A stretch of DNA of 64,000 nucleotides from CAZSSH01 sp964609825 (GCA_964609825.1 CAZSSH010000004.1:124001-188000); one strand, 5' to 3'; positions 44,303-52,713 are shown, counted from the stretch's first letter. Notes: generated from the sequence alone by a model not told the origin. Program-made: numbers and translations.

Positions 44303-45883
44303 ATGAAGCTCTCCAAAAAAATCTCAAGCTCAATTTTGCTGCTGGTCATCATGTGCATCATGAATGCATTGGTGGTGGCCGGTTACTTTTGGTGGCCGTA
44401 CTTCCGCAATCATGTGGTTCACTTTAAGGAGGTCGGGTTCATTGCCATCGTGTCGTTTTTGATGCTGACGATGATTTTGAGTTTGTCGCTGATGCTTTTT
44501 ATCTTTCGCAACATCATCAAGCCGCTGCAGTTGTCGATTGAGTTCATCGAGTCTTTGTCCAATGGCGACATGCCGCCCGCTCTCAAGGAGCCCTCGGACA
44601 ACACCAATGATGAAATCGCCTCGCTGTTTGTCTCCCTCAATCTACTGCGCGACCGCCAGCAAAATTTGAGCAACAAGCTCAAAAAGAGCCTGATCCGGGA
44701 GGCTGACGGGCGTAAGGAGCTGCAAAACTGCAACAAATTGCAGCAGCAGATATTGATCCGTCTCCTTCCCGAGCTGCGGATGCCCCTGAGTACGATCAAA
44801 GGCTATGCCCAGGTCGTCAGGCTGATGGCCAAAAACGGCGATTGCGATGCACCCAAAATGTTGCAGTATTTGGACGAAGTCGGGGTGAAGGCGGGCTCCA
44901 TTTCACGCCAGATTGAGCGGATGCTTGACATTGGAAATCTGGGGTTGCGCAGCATTGAGAGCATTGAGTATACCGATTTTTCGGTGCCGGAGTTCATGCG
45001 CGAGTTGCTGGATGCCAACTCCTTTGCGCTCCAGGAGCGCAATATTAAGCTGGTTAACGGGTTCCGCACCAACATGCCGGATTTTATCTGTCTTGACCGC
45101 GGTTATATCAAAGAAATCATGAATATTTTAATCCGCGGTTTGGCTCGGGCGGCCGGCTCGGGCGAGACCATCTCGGTGTTTTGTTACAAAGACCGGGGGC
45201 GGATTGTTTTTGAAGTGCGCGACTCGCGGCATGTGTCGATGCGTGAGGATCTGGTGGCGAGCTACGAGTCGGCGGTGAAATCCGAGTCGACCAGCAATCT
45301 CGGGCGGGTGAGTCTCAATGTTTTGGGGCTTGTTTTTGTGCGTGAAATGTTGGAAAAGATCAATGGCGAGTTTGTGGTCGAGCATGATTGCGACTGCCAT
45401 GTCTCGATCAAGGTCAAATTTGCCGAAAATTCGCTGATTTCCAACCGGGCGCGGACCGAGAGCTGGTGGGGCGGCAGCAATGCGGCGGTTACCCGCTTTG
45501 ACCCGGCGCACCCGGCGGTGGGCAAACATGTGCCGCTCACCTGTCTCTTGTGCGATGACGACCATGATCTGCCGGTGATTTTAAGCACATTGTATGCCGC
45601 CGACAATGTTACCGTAACTCCGGTGAAATCCTTTGACGAGTTGTTGAGTCATTTGATCCCGGATCAAACGGGGGCGGTGATCATCGCCGATCATTTGCTC
45701 AAAGGCGATATTAATGAAGCCATTGACCGCATCCGCGCCAAGAGCGAGTCGCCGCTGCCGATTGTGATCATCAGCAATGCGATCAGTACCGACAAATTAG
45801 TGGAGATCAATCATATCAACAAGGTGTACGGCATGACGCGGCCGTTGAATTATCTGCTGCTGGCCAATTTGCTGCGCAGTTGA
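44303..45883 (+). CDS. Degenerate membrane histidine-kinase-like protein with receiver-like domain
   Basis: A 526-residue protein. It has two membrane segments (about 8-30 and 45-70), a HAMP-like linker (72-125) and a dimerisation-type helix pair. The H-box equivalent reads LLPELRMPLSTI, with Pro156 where the phospho-acceptor His should be. The ATPase-like domain (about 230-370) lacks clear G boxes. The C-terminal receiver-like domain has LLCDDDHD and Asp463 in IIADHLL, but the conserved Lys-Pro is replaced by Arg-Pro. It therefore looks like a signalling pseudokinase or scaffold. I favour ATG 44303, 12 bases after GAGGA, over GTG 44294, only three bases away. Confidence 0.72.
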   Translation: MKLSKKISSSILLLVIMCIMNALVVAGYFWWPYFRNHVVHFKEVGFIAIVSFLMLTMILSLSLMLFIFRNIIKPLQLSIEFIESLSNGDMPPALKEPSDNTNDEIASLFVSLNLLRDRQQNLSNKLKKSLIREADGRKELQNCNKLQQQILIRLLPELRMPLSTIKGYAQVVRLMAKNGDCDAPKMLQYLDEVGVKAGSISRQIERMLDIGNLGLRSIESIEYTDFSVPEFMRELLDANSFALQERNIKLVNGFRTNMPDFICLDRGYIKEIMNILIRGLARAAGSGETISVFCYKDRGRIVFEVRDSRHVSMREDLVASYESAVKSESTSNLGRVSLNVLGLVFVREMLEKINGEFVVEHDCDCHVSIKVKFAENSLISNRARTESWWGGSNAAVTRFDPAHPAVGKHVPLTCLLCDDDHDLPVILSTLYAADNVTVTPVKSFDELLSHLIPDQTGAVIIADHLLKGDINEAIDRIRAKSESPLPIVIISNAISTDKLVEINHINKVYGMTRPLNYLLLANLLRS

Positions 45884-45888
45884 AACAT

Positions 45889-46524
45889 ATGAATAAACGT
45901 TTGACATTACTCATTGTGTTGCTTTCGATGTGGGCCGGAGTATTGTTGTTAAAAAACTTCAATCTGGCGGTCCTCCGGAGCGAACATTATCTCAAACAGG
46001 GCGAATTGATCGCCACTTACTATGGCTCGATCCCGGCGCCGCGCGGACGGATTGTCGACGCCGACCGGGTGCCCTTGGTGTGGTCGGAGAAATATTTTGA
46101 TCTTTATTACCTTGACGACCCTGCCAATATGCCCGAGGAGCTTTGTACCGCGTTGTCGATGATTGTCCGGCTCAACAAGCGCAATCCCTTGGTTTACAGT
46201 CTCAAACCCGACGAGATTGAGAAAATGGCGGAGCTCTTGAAGGGCAATTCGCATCTCAAAATCAAGATGCGCGTGGAACGCATTGCGATTGATTCGCCCA
46301 AAATCCGGCAGCAGGCCGGACAACTGGTGACGGTTAACGGAGAAACGCACGGCATCTCCGGCCTGGAGCTGGAGCATGACGCCGCGCTCGCAGGGCAAAG
46401 CGGCCGTTTTAAAGTATTGTTGGACCGCTACCGCAACTGGATCGCCAACACTTATGTCGAGCTGATTGCGCCGCAGCCCGGCCGGGATGTGGTGCTCAAT
46501 CTCAAGATTTCGGATTTCAAATGA
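45889..46524 (+). CDS. PBP dimerisation (pedestal) domain protein without transpeptidase
   Basis: A 211-residue protein with one membrane anchor (about 5-25). The N-terminal dimerisation domain is of class B penicillin-binding proteins: YGSIPAPRGRIVDADRVPLV at the beginning and GISGLELEHDAALAGQSGRF near the end. A complete class B PBP would continue with a transpeptidase domain of about 300 residues holding SxxK, SxN and KTG; none follows. The next gene, a SEDS polymerase, overlaps by four bases (ATGA), so the short form looks settled rather than freshly broken. Pedestal domains activate SEDS partners, so it may be a dedicated activator. ATG 45889 lies five bases after the upstream stop; a TTG at 45880 is an alternative. 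Confidence 0.7.
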   Translation: MNKRLTLLIVLLSMWAGVLLLKNFNLAVLRSEHYLKQGELIATYYGSIPAPRGRIVDADRVPLVWSEKYFDLYYLDDPANMPEELCTALSMIVRLNKRNPLVYSLKPDEIEKMAELLKGNSHLKIKMRVERIAIDSPKIRQQAGQLVTVNGETHGISGLELEHDAALAGQSGRFKVLLDRYRNWIANTYVELIAPQPGRDVVLNLKISDFK

Positions 46525-47612
46525 CTCAAATGACAGATCAGCAGCGTTTTAAAATTGAAATCATCGTTTTTTCGATGGTCTTTTTGCTCGGCTTATGGGG
46601 AGTCCTGACCATTGCCAGCTGCCAGTCCAACGCGCCCGATCCGTTGTTTTTCAGCTCGCGCCAAACCTTGTTTTTGTTTTTTTCGCTGGCGGTGATGTTT
46701 GTCTTAAGCAAAGTGCCATATCGTTGGATTCATCATTTTTTGCCGCAGCTGGCGGTGCTCGCGCTGGTGTTTTTGGTTTCGTTGGCGCTATTCGGCGTCC
46801 GGATCAACGGGATGAAAGGGTGGTACGCTCTCGGCAGCTACCAACTCCAACCCTCCGAGCTGACCAAAGGGATTTATCTCTTGTGTCTGGTGGGAGTGAT
46901 GACGCATTTTAAGCGCCCCGTGATGCAATTTTTGACTGGACTCGCGGTGTGTCTCATTTGGTTGATTCCGATTTTGATGCAGCCCGATTTCGGGACGGCG
47001 CTGGTGTACTTTGCCGGTTTTGTGATCGTTTATTATCTCAACGGCGGCAACATCCGCTATCTGTTGCTGGGGGTGGCGGGTTTGCTCGGGTTGTTTGCCG
47101 CGATGCTGATCAAGTATCATTATGCGATCACCCGCTTGTACGGGTTCTTTTGCCAAAACAACGACCCGGACGGGGCCTCGTGGCATTTGCGGCAGTTTGA
47201 GATGGCGATTGCCCGCGGCGGACTATGGGGCTCCAAGCTAGGCAATGCGGTTTGGAGTAACGCCTATTTGCCGCTGGCGTACAATGACTCGGCTTATGCG
47301 TCAATGGCCGAAACCTTGGGGTTGATCGGGGTGCTGCCCTTGTTCCTCTTTTTCGGCATGCTGCTTTATGCCCTGATCGAGTTGGCGCAAGTCAAAAACC
47401 GGCCGCTCAACTTTGGCCAGCTTTATATCACCGGAGCGGCAATTTTGCTTGCCGTCCAATTTTTGATCCACGCGAGCGTCAATTTGTGTCTTATTCCGAC
47501 CACCGGGCTTACTTTGCCCTTTGTGAGCTACGGGGGGAGCTCGTTGTTGAGCTCCGCCGTGATGCTCGGGTTGGCGCTTGCACTGGCCCGTGAAAAGTCC
47601 GCCGACGATTAA
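46521..47612 (+). CDS. SEDS family peptidoglycan glycosyltransferase (RodA/FtsW-like)
   Basis: A 363-residue polytopic protein with about ten membrane spans. SEDS signatures are FGVRINGMKGWYALG, LQPSELTKG, MQPDFGTALVY, a loop Asp in AYNDSAYASMAETLGLIG at the catalytic position, and LPFVSYGGSSLLSS near the end. These enzymes polymerise lipid II into glycan strands and need a class B PBP partner. The only PBP-like partner in this operon is the pedestal-only protein upstream, with which translation is coupled. Whether it serves elongation, division or a specialised process cannot be told. Confidence 0.88.
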   Translation: MTQMTDQQRFKIEIIVFSMVFLLGLWGVLTIASCQSNAPDPLFFSSRQTLFLFFSLAVMFVLSKVPYRWIHHFLPQLAVLALVFLVSLALFGVRINGMKGWYALGSYQLQPSELTKGIYLLCLVGVMTHFKRPVMQFLTGLAVCLIWLIPILMQPDFGTALVYFAGFVIVYYLNGGNIRYLLLGVAGLLGLFAAMLIKYHYAITRLYGFFCQNNDPDGASWHLRQFEMAIARGGLWGSKLGNAVWSNAYLPLAYNDSAYASMAETLGLIGVLPLFLFFGMLLYALIELAQVKNRPLNFGQLYITGAAILLAVQFLIHASVNLCLIPTTGLTLPFVSYGGSSLLSSAVMLGLALALAREKSADD

Positions 47613-47618
47613 GTTTGC

Positions 47619-48200
47619 TTACTTCTGGCGCTCAAACGCCCCCGGGTTGTTGGCAAAAATCCAGTCGGCATGCACTTGCAAAAACTCTTCCCACTCCTCC
47701 GGTTTGGCGGTAAAGACGACCACACTGTCATCATTGTCGGTTTTGACAATGGTATGCGGCAACGTGAGGGTGCCGGCTTCGGCCGCCTTGGTCAGTTTCT
47801 CCGGGTTGGGCCAGTATAAATTGAGTTTGTCGCCAAACACTTCCAATTTGTAGAGATTGTGGGTGGGCAAAAGCTGAAACGCCGCCGCCCCGATTCCTTT
47901 GTTGAATTCATCCGGATCGGCCATGGTGACATCAAAATAGAATTTTTGGTCCAGCTGGAAACAGCGGATTTTGTATTTGGTCACCACCTGCCGCTGATCA
48001 ATGACCTGGCGGTACTCGCCGGTGCCGTCGCCGTTGATCAAGAGTGCGGAGTCTTCACTTTTCCAGCTTCCCAAAAATTGCTCCGGGATGGCGATCAATG
48101 AGGATTGGCGGCAAAAGGGATGCAGCGAGTAAATGGCGCAGCCCGCCATCACGATGACGGTTGACAAAATGCCGAGGGCGATCACAAATTTATTTTTCAT
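47619..48200 (-). CDS. Hypothetical lipoprotein
   Basis: A 193-residue protein with a lipoprotein signal peptide (KNKFVIALGILSTVIVMAGC, lipobox VMAGC). An early PEQFLGSWKSEDSALLINGDGTGEY segment resembles lipocalin-like or DUF-type beta-barrel domains that begin with a GxW motif. I do not recognise the family. The ATG at 48200 is only six bases after the T-run of the hydA terminator, and no ribosome-binding site is visible. Expression might depend on read-through or a promoter inside hydA. It converges with the SEDS gene, six bases between stops. Confidence 0.6.
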   Translation of the reverse strand: MKNKFVIALGILSTVIVMAGCAIYSLHPFCRQSSLIAIPEQFLGSWKSEDSALLINGDGTGEYRQVIDQRQVVTKYKIRCFQLDQKFYFDVTMADPDEFNKGIGAAAFQLLPTHNLYKLEVFGDKLNLYWPNPEKLTKAAEAGTLTLPHTIVKTDNDDSVVVFTAKPEEWEEFLQVHADWIFANNPGAFERQK

Positions 48201-48205
48201 GGCAC

Positions 48206-48247
48206 AAAAAAGCGGCAAACTTTGGCGGATAAGCCAAAGTTTGCCGC
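48206..48247 (-). terminator. Rho-independent terminator of the hydCBA operon
   Basis: Perfect 15-base stem GCGGCAAACTTTGGC / GCCAAAGTTTGCCGC (48212-48247) with a six-base loop. On the minus strand it is followed by six T. It lies 10 bases after the hydA stop codon. Confidence 0.95.
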
Positions 48248-48257
48248 GATCCTTGGA

Positions 48258-49997
48258 TTAATCGTCTTTGCGGTTGGTGTACGAGGTGTGCAGCAACTCA
48301 TGCGCAAGATGGCTCCCGGGTTTGCCGAGAAACTCCTGGTAGAGCTTGAGCACCGATTGGTTGAGGTGCGATTTGCGCACCTTGTGATTGCGGTCGTCGC
48401 GGTAAATCGCATCCAGACGCTTGGTGAGGATGGTTTCATCACAGTGGTGATAGGGTTGACCGCCGCCGTTGATACAGCCGCCGGGGCAGGCCATGATCTC
48501 GATGGCGTGGTATTTTTCTTCGCCGTTTTGGATTTTGTCCAAAAGTTTGCGGGCGTTGCCCAAGCCGGAGCAAACCGCAACCTTGATCTTGAGCCCGGCG
48601 ACTTCGACTTCGGCCTCCTTGAGCCCTTCCAAGCCGCGCACTGCCTTGAAGTCGATGGACTCGAGTTCCTTGCCGGAGATCCAGTCGGCCGCGGTTCGTA
48701 AGGCCGCTTCCAGCACGCCGCCGGTGGCTCCAAAGATGACCCCGGCACCGGTGGATTCGCCCATCGGCGAATCGTACTCCTGCTCCTCAAGGGTGTCAAA
48801 CAAAATCCCGGCTTCTTTGATCATGTCGCCAAGCTCGCGCGTCGAGATCACAATATCGACATCCGGCACGCCGTTGGGGGCGAATTCCTCGCGGGTGGCT
48901 TCATACTTTTTGGACAAGCACGGCATGACCGAGACGACGATGAGATCCTTGGGCTCGACGCCGATCTTTTTGGCGTAATAGCTCTTGAGCACGGCGCCCA
49001 TCATCTGCTGCGGCGACTTGGCGCTCGAGGGCATATAGATGAGCTCGGGGAACTGGTGCTCGAGAAATTTGACCCAGCCCGGGCAGCAGCTGGTCAAAAT
49101 CGGCAGATTCTCATTTTTGGTCACGCGCTCGATGAGTTCGGTGGTTTCCTCAAAAATGGTCAAGTCGGCCGAGAAATCGGTGTCAAAGACTTTGTTGAAG
49201 CCGAGCATCCGCAGCGCGCTGACCATCTTGCCGGTACTGATCGAGCCAGCCGCCAGGCCGAAGATTTCGCCGATGGCGACGCGGACGGCCGGAGCGGTCT
49301 GGACGACCACCGTCTTGGTGGGGTCGTTGAGGGCGCGCCACACCGAGTATTTGTGGTCGATCTCGGTCAAAGCGCCGACCGGGCAGGCCTGGACGCACTG
49401 GCCGCAGTAGACGCACTCGGTTTCGGACAACGGTTTGAAGTTGGCCGGAGCGACGACGGTGCGGAAGCCGCGGCCGACGGCGGACAGAACGCCGACGGTC
49501 TGGATTTTGTTGCAGGCGGTTTCGCAGCGGCGGCACATGATGCATTTGTCAAGGTCGCGGGCGATTGCCGAGCTCGATAAGTCGCGGTTGTAAGTCGATT
49601 GTTCGCCCTTGTAAAGCAGCTGATGGAGTCCCATCTCCTGAGCGAGGCTCTGCAGCTGGCAGTTTTGGTTTTTGGAGCAAATGAGACAATCTTTGGGGTG
49701 GTCGGAGAGCAAAAGGTCCAAAATGGTGCGGCGGGCATTGATCACGCGCAACGTATTGGTCTTGACCTCCATCCCCTCGGTGGCCGGCGTGCAGCACGAA
49801 GGCGCCAAATTGGGGCGGTTTTTGATCTCGACCACGCAGACCCGGCAGGAGCCGACGCCGTGCTCGACGTGAAAACAGTCCATCTTAAAATGGCACAAGG
49901 TGGGAATCCGGATCCCGAGTTTTTCGGCGGCAGCCAAAATGGTGGTGCCGGCCGGTACGGTCACGGGCAAGTCATTTATTTTTAACGTAATGCTCAT
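48258..49997 (-). CDS. hydA: Electron-bifurcating [FeFe] hydrogenase catalytic subunit HydA
   Basis: A 579-residue hydrogenase. The N-terminal [2Fe-2S] domain (residues 1-75) is followed by a His-Cys3 cluster (HPKDCLICSKNQNC). Two [4Fe-4S] motifs come next (CIMCRRCETACNK, CVYCGQCVQACPVGAL). The H-domain has the three signatures TSCCPGWVKF, MPCLSKKYEA and EIMACPGGCINGGGQP. With NuoF- and NuoE-like partners this is the trimeric bifurcating type, oxidising NADH and reduced ferredoxin together to release H2, or the reverse. ATG 49997 follows GAGGA by eight bases; a TTG at 50012 is less likely. It is the last gene of the operon. Confidence 0.95.
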   Translation of the reverse strand: MSITLKINDLPVTVPAGTTILAAAEKLGIRIPTLCHFKMDCFHVEHGVGSCRVCVVEIKNRPNLAPSCCTPATEGMEVKTNTLRVINARRTILDLLLSDHPKDCLICSKNQNCQLQSLAQEMGLHQLLYKGEQSTYNRDLSSSAIARDLDKCIMCRRCETACNKIQTVGVLSAVGRGFRTVVAPANFKPLSETECVYCGQCVQACPVGALTEIDHKYSVWRALNDPTKTVVVQTAPAVRVAIGEIFGLAAGSISTGKMVSALRMLGFNKVFDTDFSADLTIFEETTELIERVTKNENLPILTSCCPGWVKFLEHQFPELIYMPSSAKSPQQMMGAVLKSYYAKKIGVEPKDLIVVSVMPCLSKKYEATREEFAPNGVPDVDIVISTRELGDMIKEAGILFDTLEEQEYDSPMGESTGAGVIFGATGGVLEAALRTAADWISGKELESIDFKAVRGLEGLKEAEVEVAGLKIKVAVCSGLGNARKLLDKIQNGEEKYHAIEIMACPGGCINGGGQPYHHCDETILTKRLDAIYRDDRNHKVRKSHLNQSVLKLYQEFLGKPGSHLAHELLHTSYTNRKDD

Positions 49998-50015
49998 AGC
50001 AAAAATCCTCAAGAG

Positions 50016-51863
50016 TTAGCGTTTGTCAATGGCGTGGAATTTACAGACCTGATAGCAGCTGCCGCATTTGATGCACTTGACTTGGTCAATGGAGTGCTTT
50101 TCGCGTTGCTCGCCATTGATGCAATTGACCGGGCAGCGTTTGCGGCAGAGGCCGCAGCCGACGCATTTTTCGTTGATTTCGTAGCGCACCAGCTTGGAGC
50201 AGACTCCGGCCGGGCAGCGCGACTCATTGACGTGGGCCATGTACTCGTTCTCAAAGTTGTTGAGGGTGGAGAGTACCGGGTTGGGGGACGTTTGGCCAAG
50301 GCCGCAGAGCGCGGTGTCTTTGATGACGACGGCGAGCATCTTGAGTTTTTTGATGGTGTCGAGCGTACCCTTGCCATCGGTGATCTCCTCCAATAATTCG
50401 TACAACCGGCGGTTGCCCACCCGGCACGGGGTGCATTTGCCGCAGGACTCGTCGAGGGTGAATTGGAGGAAAAATTTGGCGATGTCGACCATGCAGTCGT
50501 CCTCGTCCATGACGATCATCCCCCCCGAGCCCATCATTGAGCCGATGGCGCGCAAGGCGTCGTAGTCAATCGGGAGATCGAGTTTCTCGGCGGTGATACA
50601 GCCGCCCGAGGGGCCGCCGGTCTGTACCGCTTTAAATTTGCGGCCGCCCTTGATGCCGTCGCCGATACCGAAAATGATGTCGCCGAGCTTCATCCCCATC
50701 GGGACTTCAGCCAAACCCACCTTGGAGATTTTGCCGGCCAGCGCAAACACCTTGGTGCCGGGCGACTGCTCGGTGCCGATGGTGCGGAACCACTCGGCGC
50801 CCTTGCGGACAATCGCCGCGATGCAGGCAAAGGTTTCGACGTTATTAACGACGGTCGAGCGCTTCCACAAGCCTTGCACGGCCGGGAAGGGGGGCTTGAC
50901 GGTCGGCTCGCCGCGCATCCCCTCAATGGAGTGGATGAGCGCGGTTTCTTCGCCGCAGACAAAGGCTCCGGCGCCGAGCTTGATCTCAATATTAAAGTCA
51001 AATTTGCTGCCGAGGATGTTTTTGCCCAAAAAGCCCCATTCGCGGGCCTGGGCGATGGCATTTTCGAGGCGCTCCACCGCCAAGGGGTACTCGGCGCGGA
51101 CATAAATGATCCCGGTGCAGGCGCCGATGGCGTAGCCGCCGATGGTCATGGCTTCGAGTACCGAGTAGGGGTCGCCCTCCAACACGGCACGGTCCATAAA
51201 AGCGCCCGGGTCGCCCTCGTCGGCATTGCAGATGATGAATTTCTCACCGGCGGGCTGGGCCGCCGCCATCTGCCACTTTTTGCCGGTCGGGAACCCGCCG
51301 CCGCCGCGGCCGCGCAAGCCGGACTTGAGGATGAGGTCGATGACTTCATCGCTTTTCATTTGGTGCAACACTTTATCCAGCGCCAAATAACCGTCGGCGG
51401 CGAGGTAATCCTCGATTTTAACGGGGTTGATACGCCCGGTATTGCGCAAAACAATGCGCGCTTGCGGGGTCTTGGCGGAGGCTTTTTCGATTTCGGGGTA
51501 GTACCAGTTGCGCTCGATGGTACGGGTACCGGGGGCGGCGACCTTGACGCCCGAGCTTAAAATAGCCGGGATTTGCTGCGGCGAGACATCGCCGTAAATG
51601 ATGCTTTTTTCGCTGTCTTGGTCAACGAGCATGATGACCGGCTCGGCGTAACAAAGGCCCATGCAGCCGACCTCGGAGACCTCGATGTCGTTCTCCAGCT
51701 GGCGGCTGTTGATTTCCTGAAAAATGGCGTCCAATACGGGCTTGGTCCCGGCGGCGATGCCGCAGGTGCCGAGTGACACCAACAGTTTAAGCGGACGTTT
51801 GGGTTGACTTTTGAAGGCAGAGATAAATTTCTGCAAATCCTTGCTGTCTTTAATTTTAGACAT
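50016..51863 (-). CDS. hydB: Bifurcating hydrogenase FMN/NADH subunit HydB
   Basis: A 615-residue NuoF-like flavoprotein. An N-terminal thioredoxin-like [2Fe-2S] part has SLGTCGIAAG and CMGLCYAEP. GRGGGGFPTGKKW, NADEGDPGAF and VCGEETALI provide the FMN and NADH sites. ESCGKCTPCRVGN binds a [4Fe-4S] cluster, and the C-terminus carries two ferredoxin motifs (CVGCGLCRKRCPVNCI, CIKCGSCYQVCKF). It lies between hydC (30 bases) and hydA (18 bases). It shares the full domain order with the Stn-like NuoF protein at 26266-27990. Confidence 0.94.
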   Translation of the reverse strand: MSKIKDSKDLQKFISAFKSQPKRPLKLLVSLGTCGIAAGTKPVLDAIFQEINSRQLENDIEVSEVGCMGLCYAEPVIMLVDQDSEKSIIYGDVSPQQIPAILSSGVKVAAPGTRTIERNWYYPEIEKASAKTPQARIVLRNTGRINPVKIEDYLAADGYLALDKVLHQMKSDEVIDLILKSGLRGRGGGGFPTGKKWQMAAAQPAGEKFIICNADEGDPGAFMDRAVLEGDPYSVLEAMTIGGYAIGACTGIIYVRAEYPLAVERLENAIAQAREWGFLGKNILGSKFDFNIEIKLGAGAFVCGEETALIHSIEGMRGEPTVKPPFPAVQGLWKRSTVVNNVETFACIAAIVRKGAEWFRTIGTEQSPGTKVFALAGKISKVGLAEVPMGMKLGDIIFGIGDGIKGGRKFKAVQTGGPSGGCITAEKLDLPIDYDALRAIGSMMGSGGMIVMDEDDCMVDIAKFFLQFTLDESCGKCTPCRVGNRRLYELLEEITDGKGTLDTIKKLKMLAVVIKDTALCGLGQTSPNPVLSTLNNFENEYMAHVNESRCPAGVCSKLVRYEINEKCVGCGLCRKRCPVNCINGEQREKHSIDQVKCIKCGSCYQVCKFHAIDKR

Positions 51864-51893
51864 GATTATTTCACTCCGATTCTTAGATTTGAA

Positions 51894-52424
51894 TTACTCA
51901 GCGCAGTCTTTGATGATGTCATTGACCATATCGGCGGAGACATTGCCGTAGATCTTGTCATTGACCCGGACGACCGGGGCAAGACTGCAGGCGCCGACAC
52001 AACGCAACGAGCCGAGAAAATATTTCCCGTCCTTGGTGGTGTGGCCTTCCTCGACATCCAACACGCGTTTGAATTCATCCAAGACTTTGCCAGCGCCTTT
52101 GACGAAGCAGGCAGTCCCCATGCAGACGTTGATTTTGAAACGCCCGATGGGTTTGTCGGTGAAATAACTGTAGAAACTGATCACCCCGTAAACTTCCGCA
52201 CGCGAAATCGCCAACTTGGTGCAGATGAATTGCTGCACTTCTTCGGGCAGATAGCCGAAAATGTGCTGCGCACGGTGGAGGATCTGGATCAGAAATCCGC
52301 GTTTGCGGCCCGGATCCTTGGTGATTTGCAGTTTGTCGATGTACGCTTCCAGCTCGGCGTACTTCTCCGACTGCATTTTTTGTGATTTTTTATCACTGCT
52401 TTTGGAATGGCATTTACAACTCAT
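51894..52424 (-). CDS. hydC: Bifurcating hydrogenase [2Fe-2S] subunit HydC
   Basis: A 176-residue NuoE-like thioredoxin-fold protein. The four-Cys pattern is CMGTACFVKGA and CVGACSLAP, with EVYGVISFYSYF before it. The first 20 residues are rich in Lys, Ser and Cys (CKCH) and go beyond the usual NuoE start. AGGAG precedes the ATG. It opens the hydCBA operon; the promoter lies about 140 bases upstream. Confidence 0.93.
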   Translation of the reverse strand: MSCKCHSKSSDKKSQKMQSEKYAELEAYIDKLQITKDPGRKRGFLIQILHRAQHIFGYLPEEVQQFICTKLAISRAEVYGVISFYSYFTDKPIGRFKINVCMGTACFVKGAGKVLDEFKRVLDVEEGHTTKDGKYFLGSLRCVGACSLAPVVRVNDKIYGNVSADMVNDIIKDCAE

Positions 52425-52561
52425 TGTCCCTTACTCCTAATGATTTAGCCACATGATTAATATGTTATAACCCCGGCAACCGACTTATCTTAACGATAAA
52501 TTTGCTACCGGTGTCATAAGCCACTATTTGAAACCATAATTCCGAAAACCGTCGTTCCTAT

Positions 52562-52589
52562 ATACTAGCGCCAAAAAACGAAAATTCAA
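52562..52589 (-). promoter_or_regulatory. Putative promoter of hydCBA
   Basis: Minus strand TTGAAT (52584-52589), 16-base spacer, TAGTAT (52562-52567), overlapping TATATA. The leader of about 130 bases contains a small dyad TTATC-TTAAC-GATAA (52485-52499). Confidence 0.5.
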
Positions 52590-52628
52590 GCTCGAAATCG
52601 AAAAAAAAAGAAATAATCGGCAAAATAT

Positions 52629-52657
52629 TTGCAATCGTTTCCAAGCCGTGCTAACTT
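52629..52657 (+). promoter_or_regulatory. Promoter with LacI-family-type operator before the GH2 gene
   Basis: TTGCAA (52629-52634), 17-base spacer, TAACTT (52652-52657). The 14-mer TGCAATCGTTTCCA (52630-52643) over the -35 fits the LacI/CcpA-type consensus TGNAANCGNTNNCA at every fixed position. Repression by a sugar-responsive LacI-type protein is likely; no such gene is in the window. Confidence 0.55.
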
Positions 52658-52669
52658 ATTCCCCGACAA

Positions 52670-52688
52670 GCGCAATGAGTGATTGCGC
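52670..52688. repeat. Inverted repeat in the GH2 leader
   Basis: Perfect seven-base arms GCGCAAT / ATTGCGC separated by GAGTG, just downstream of the expected transcription start. It could be a second operator or an mRNA 5' hairpin. Confidence 0.5.
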
Positions 52689-52713
52689 CAATGCCAAATC
52701 AAGGAAAATTATC

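Noticed and set aside
46400..46560. Frameshift separating a PBP pedestal from a transpeptidase domain
   Set aside because: No transpeptidase motifs occur in any frame after 46524; the SEDS gene begins at once.
52486..52500. Rex-type operator in the hydCBA leader
   Set aside because: TTATC-TTAAC-GATAA is a short dyad that does not match the usual Rex consensus TTGTTAANNNNTTAACAA well enough.
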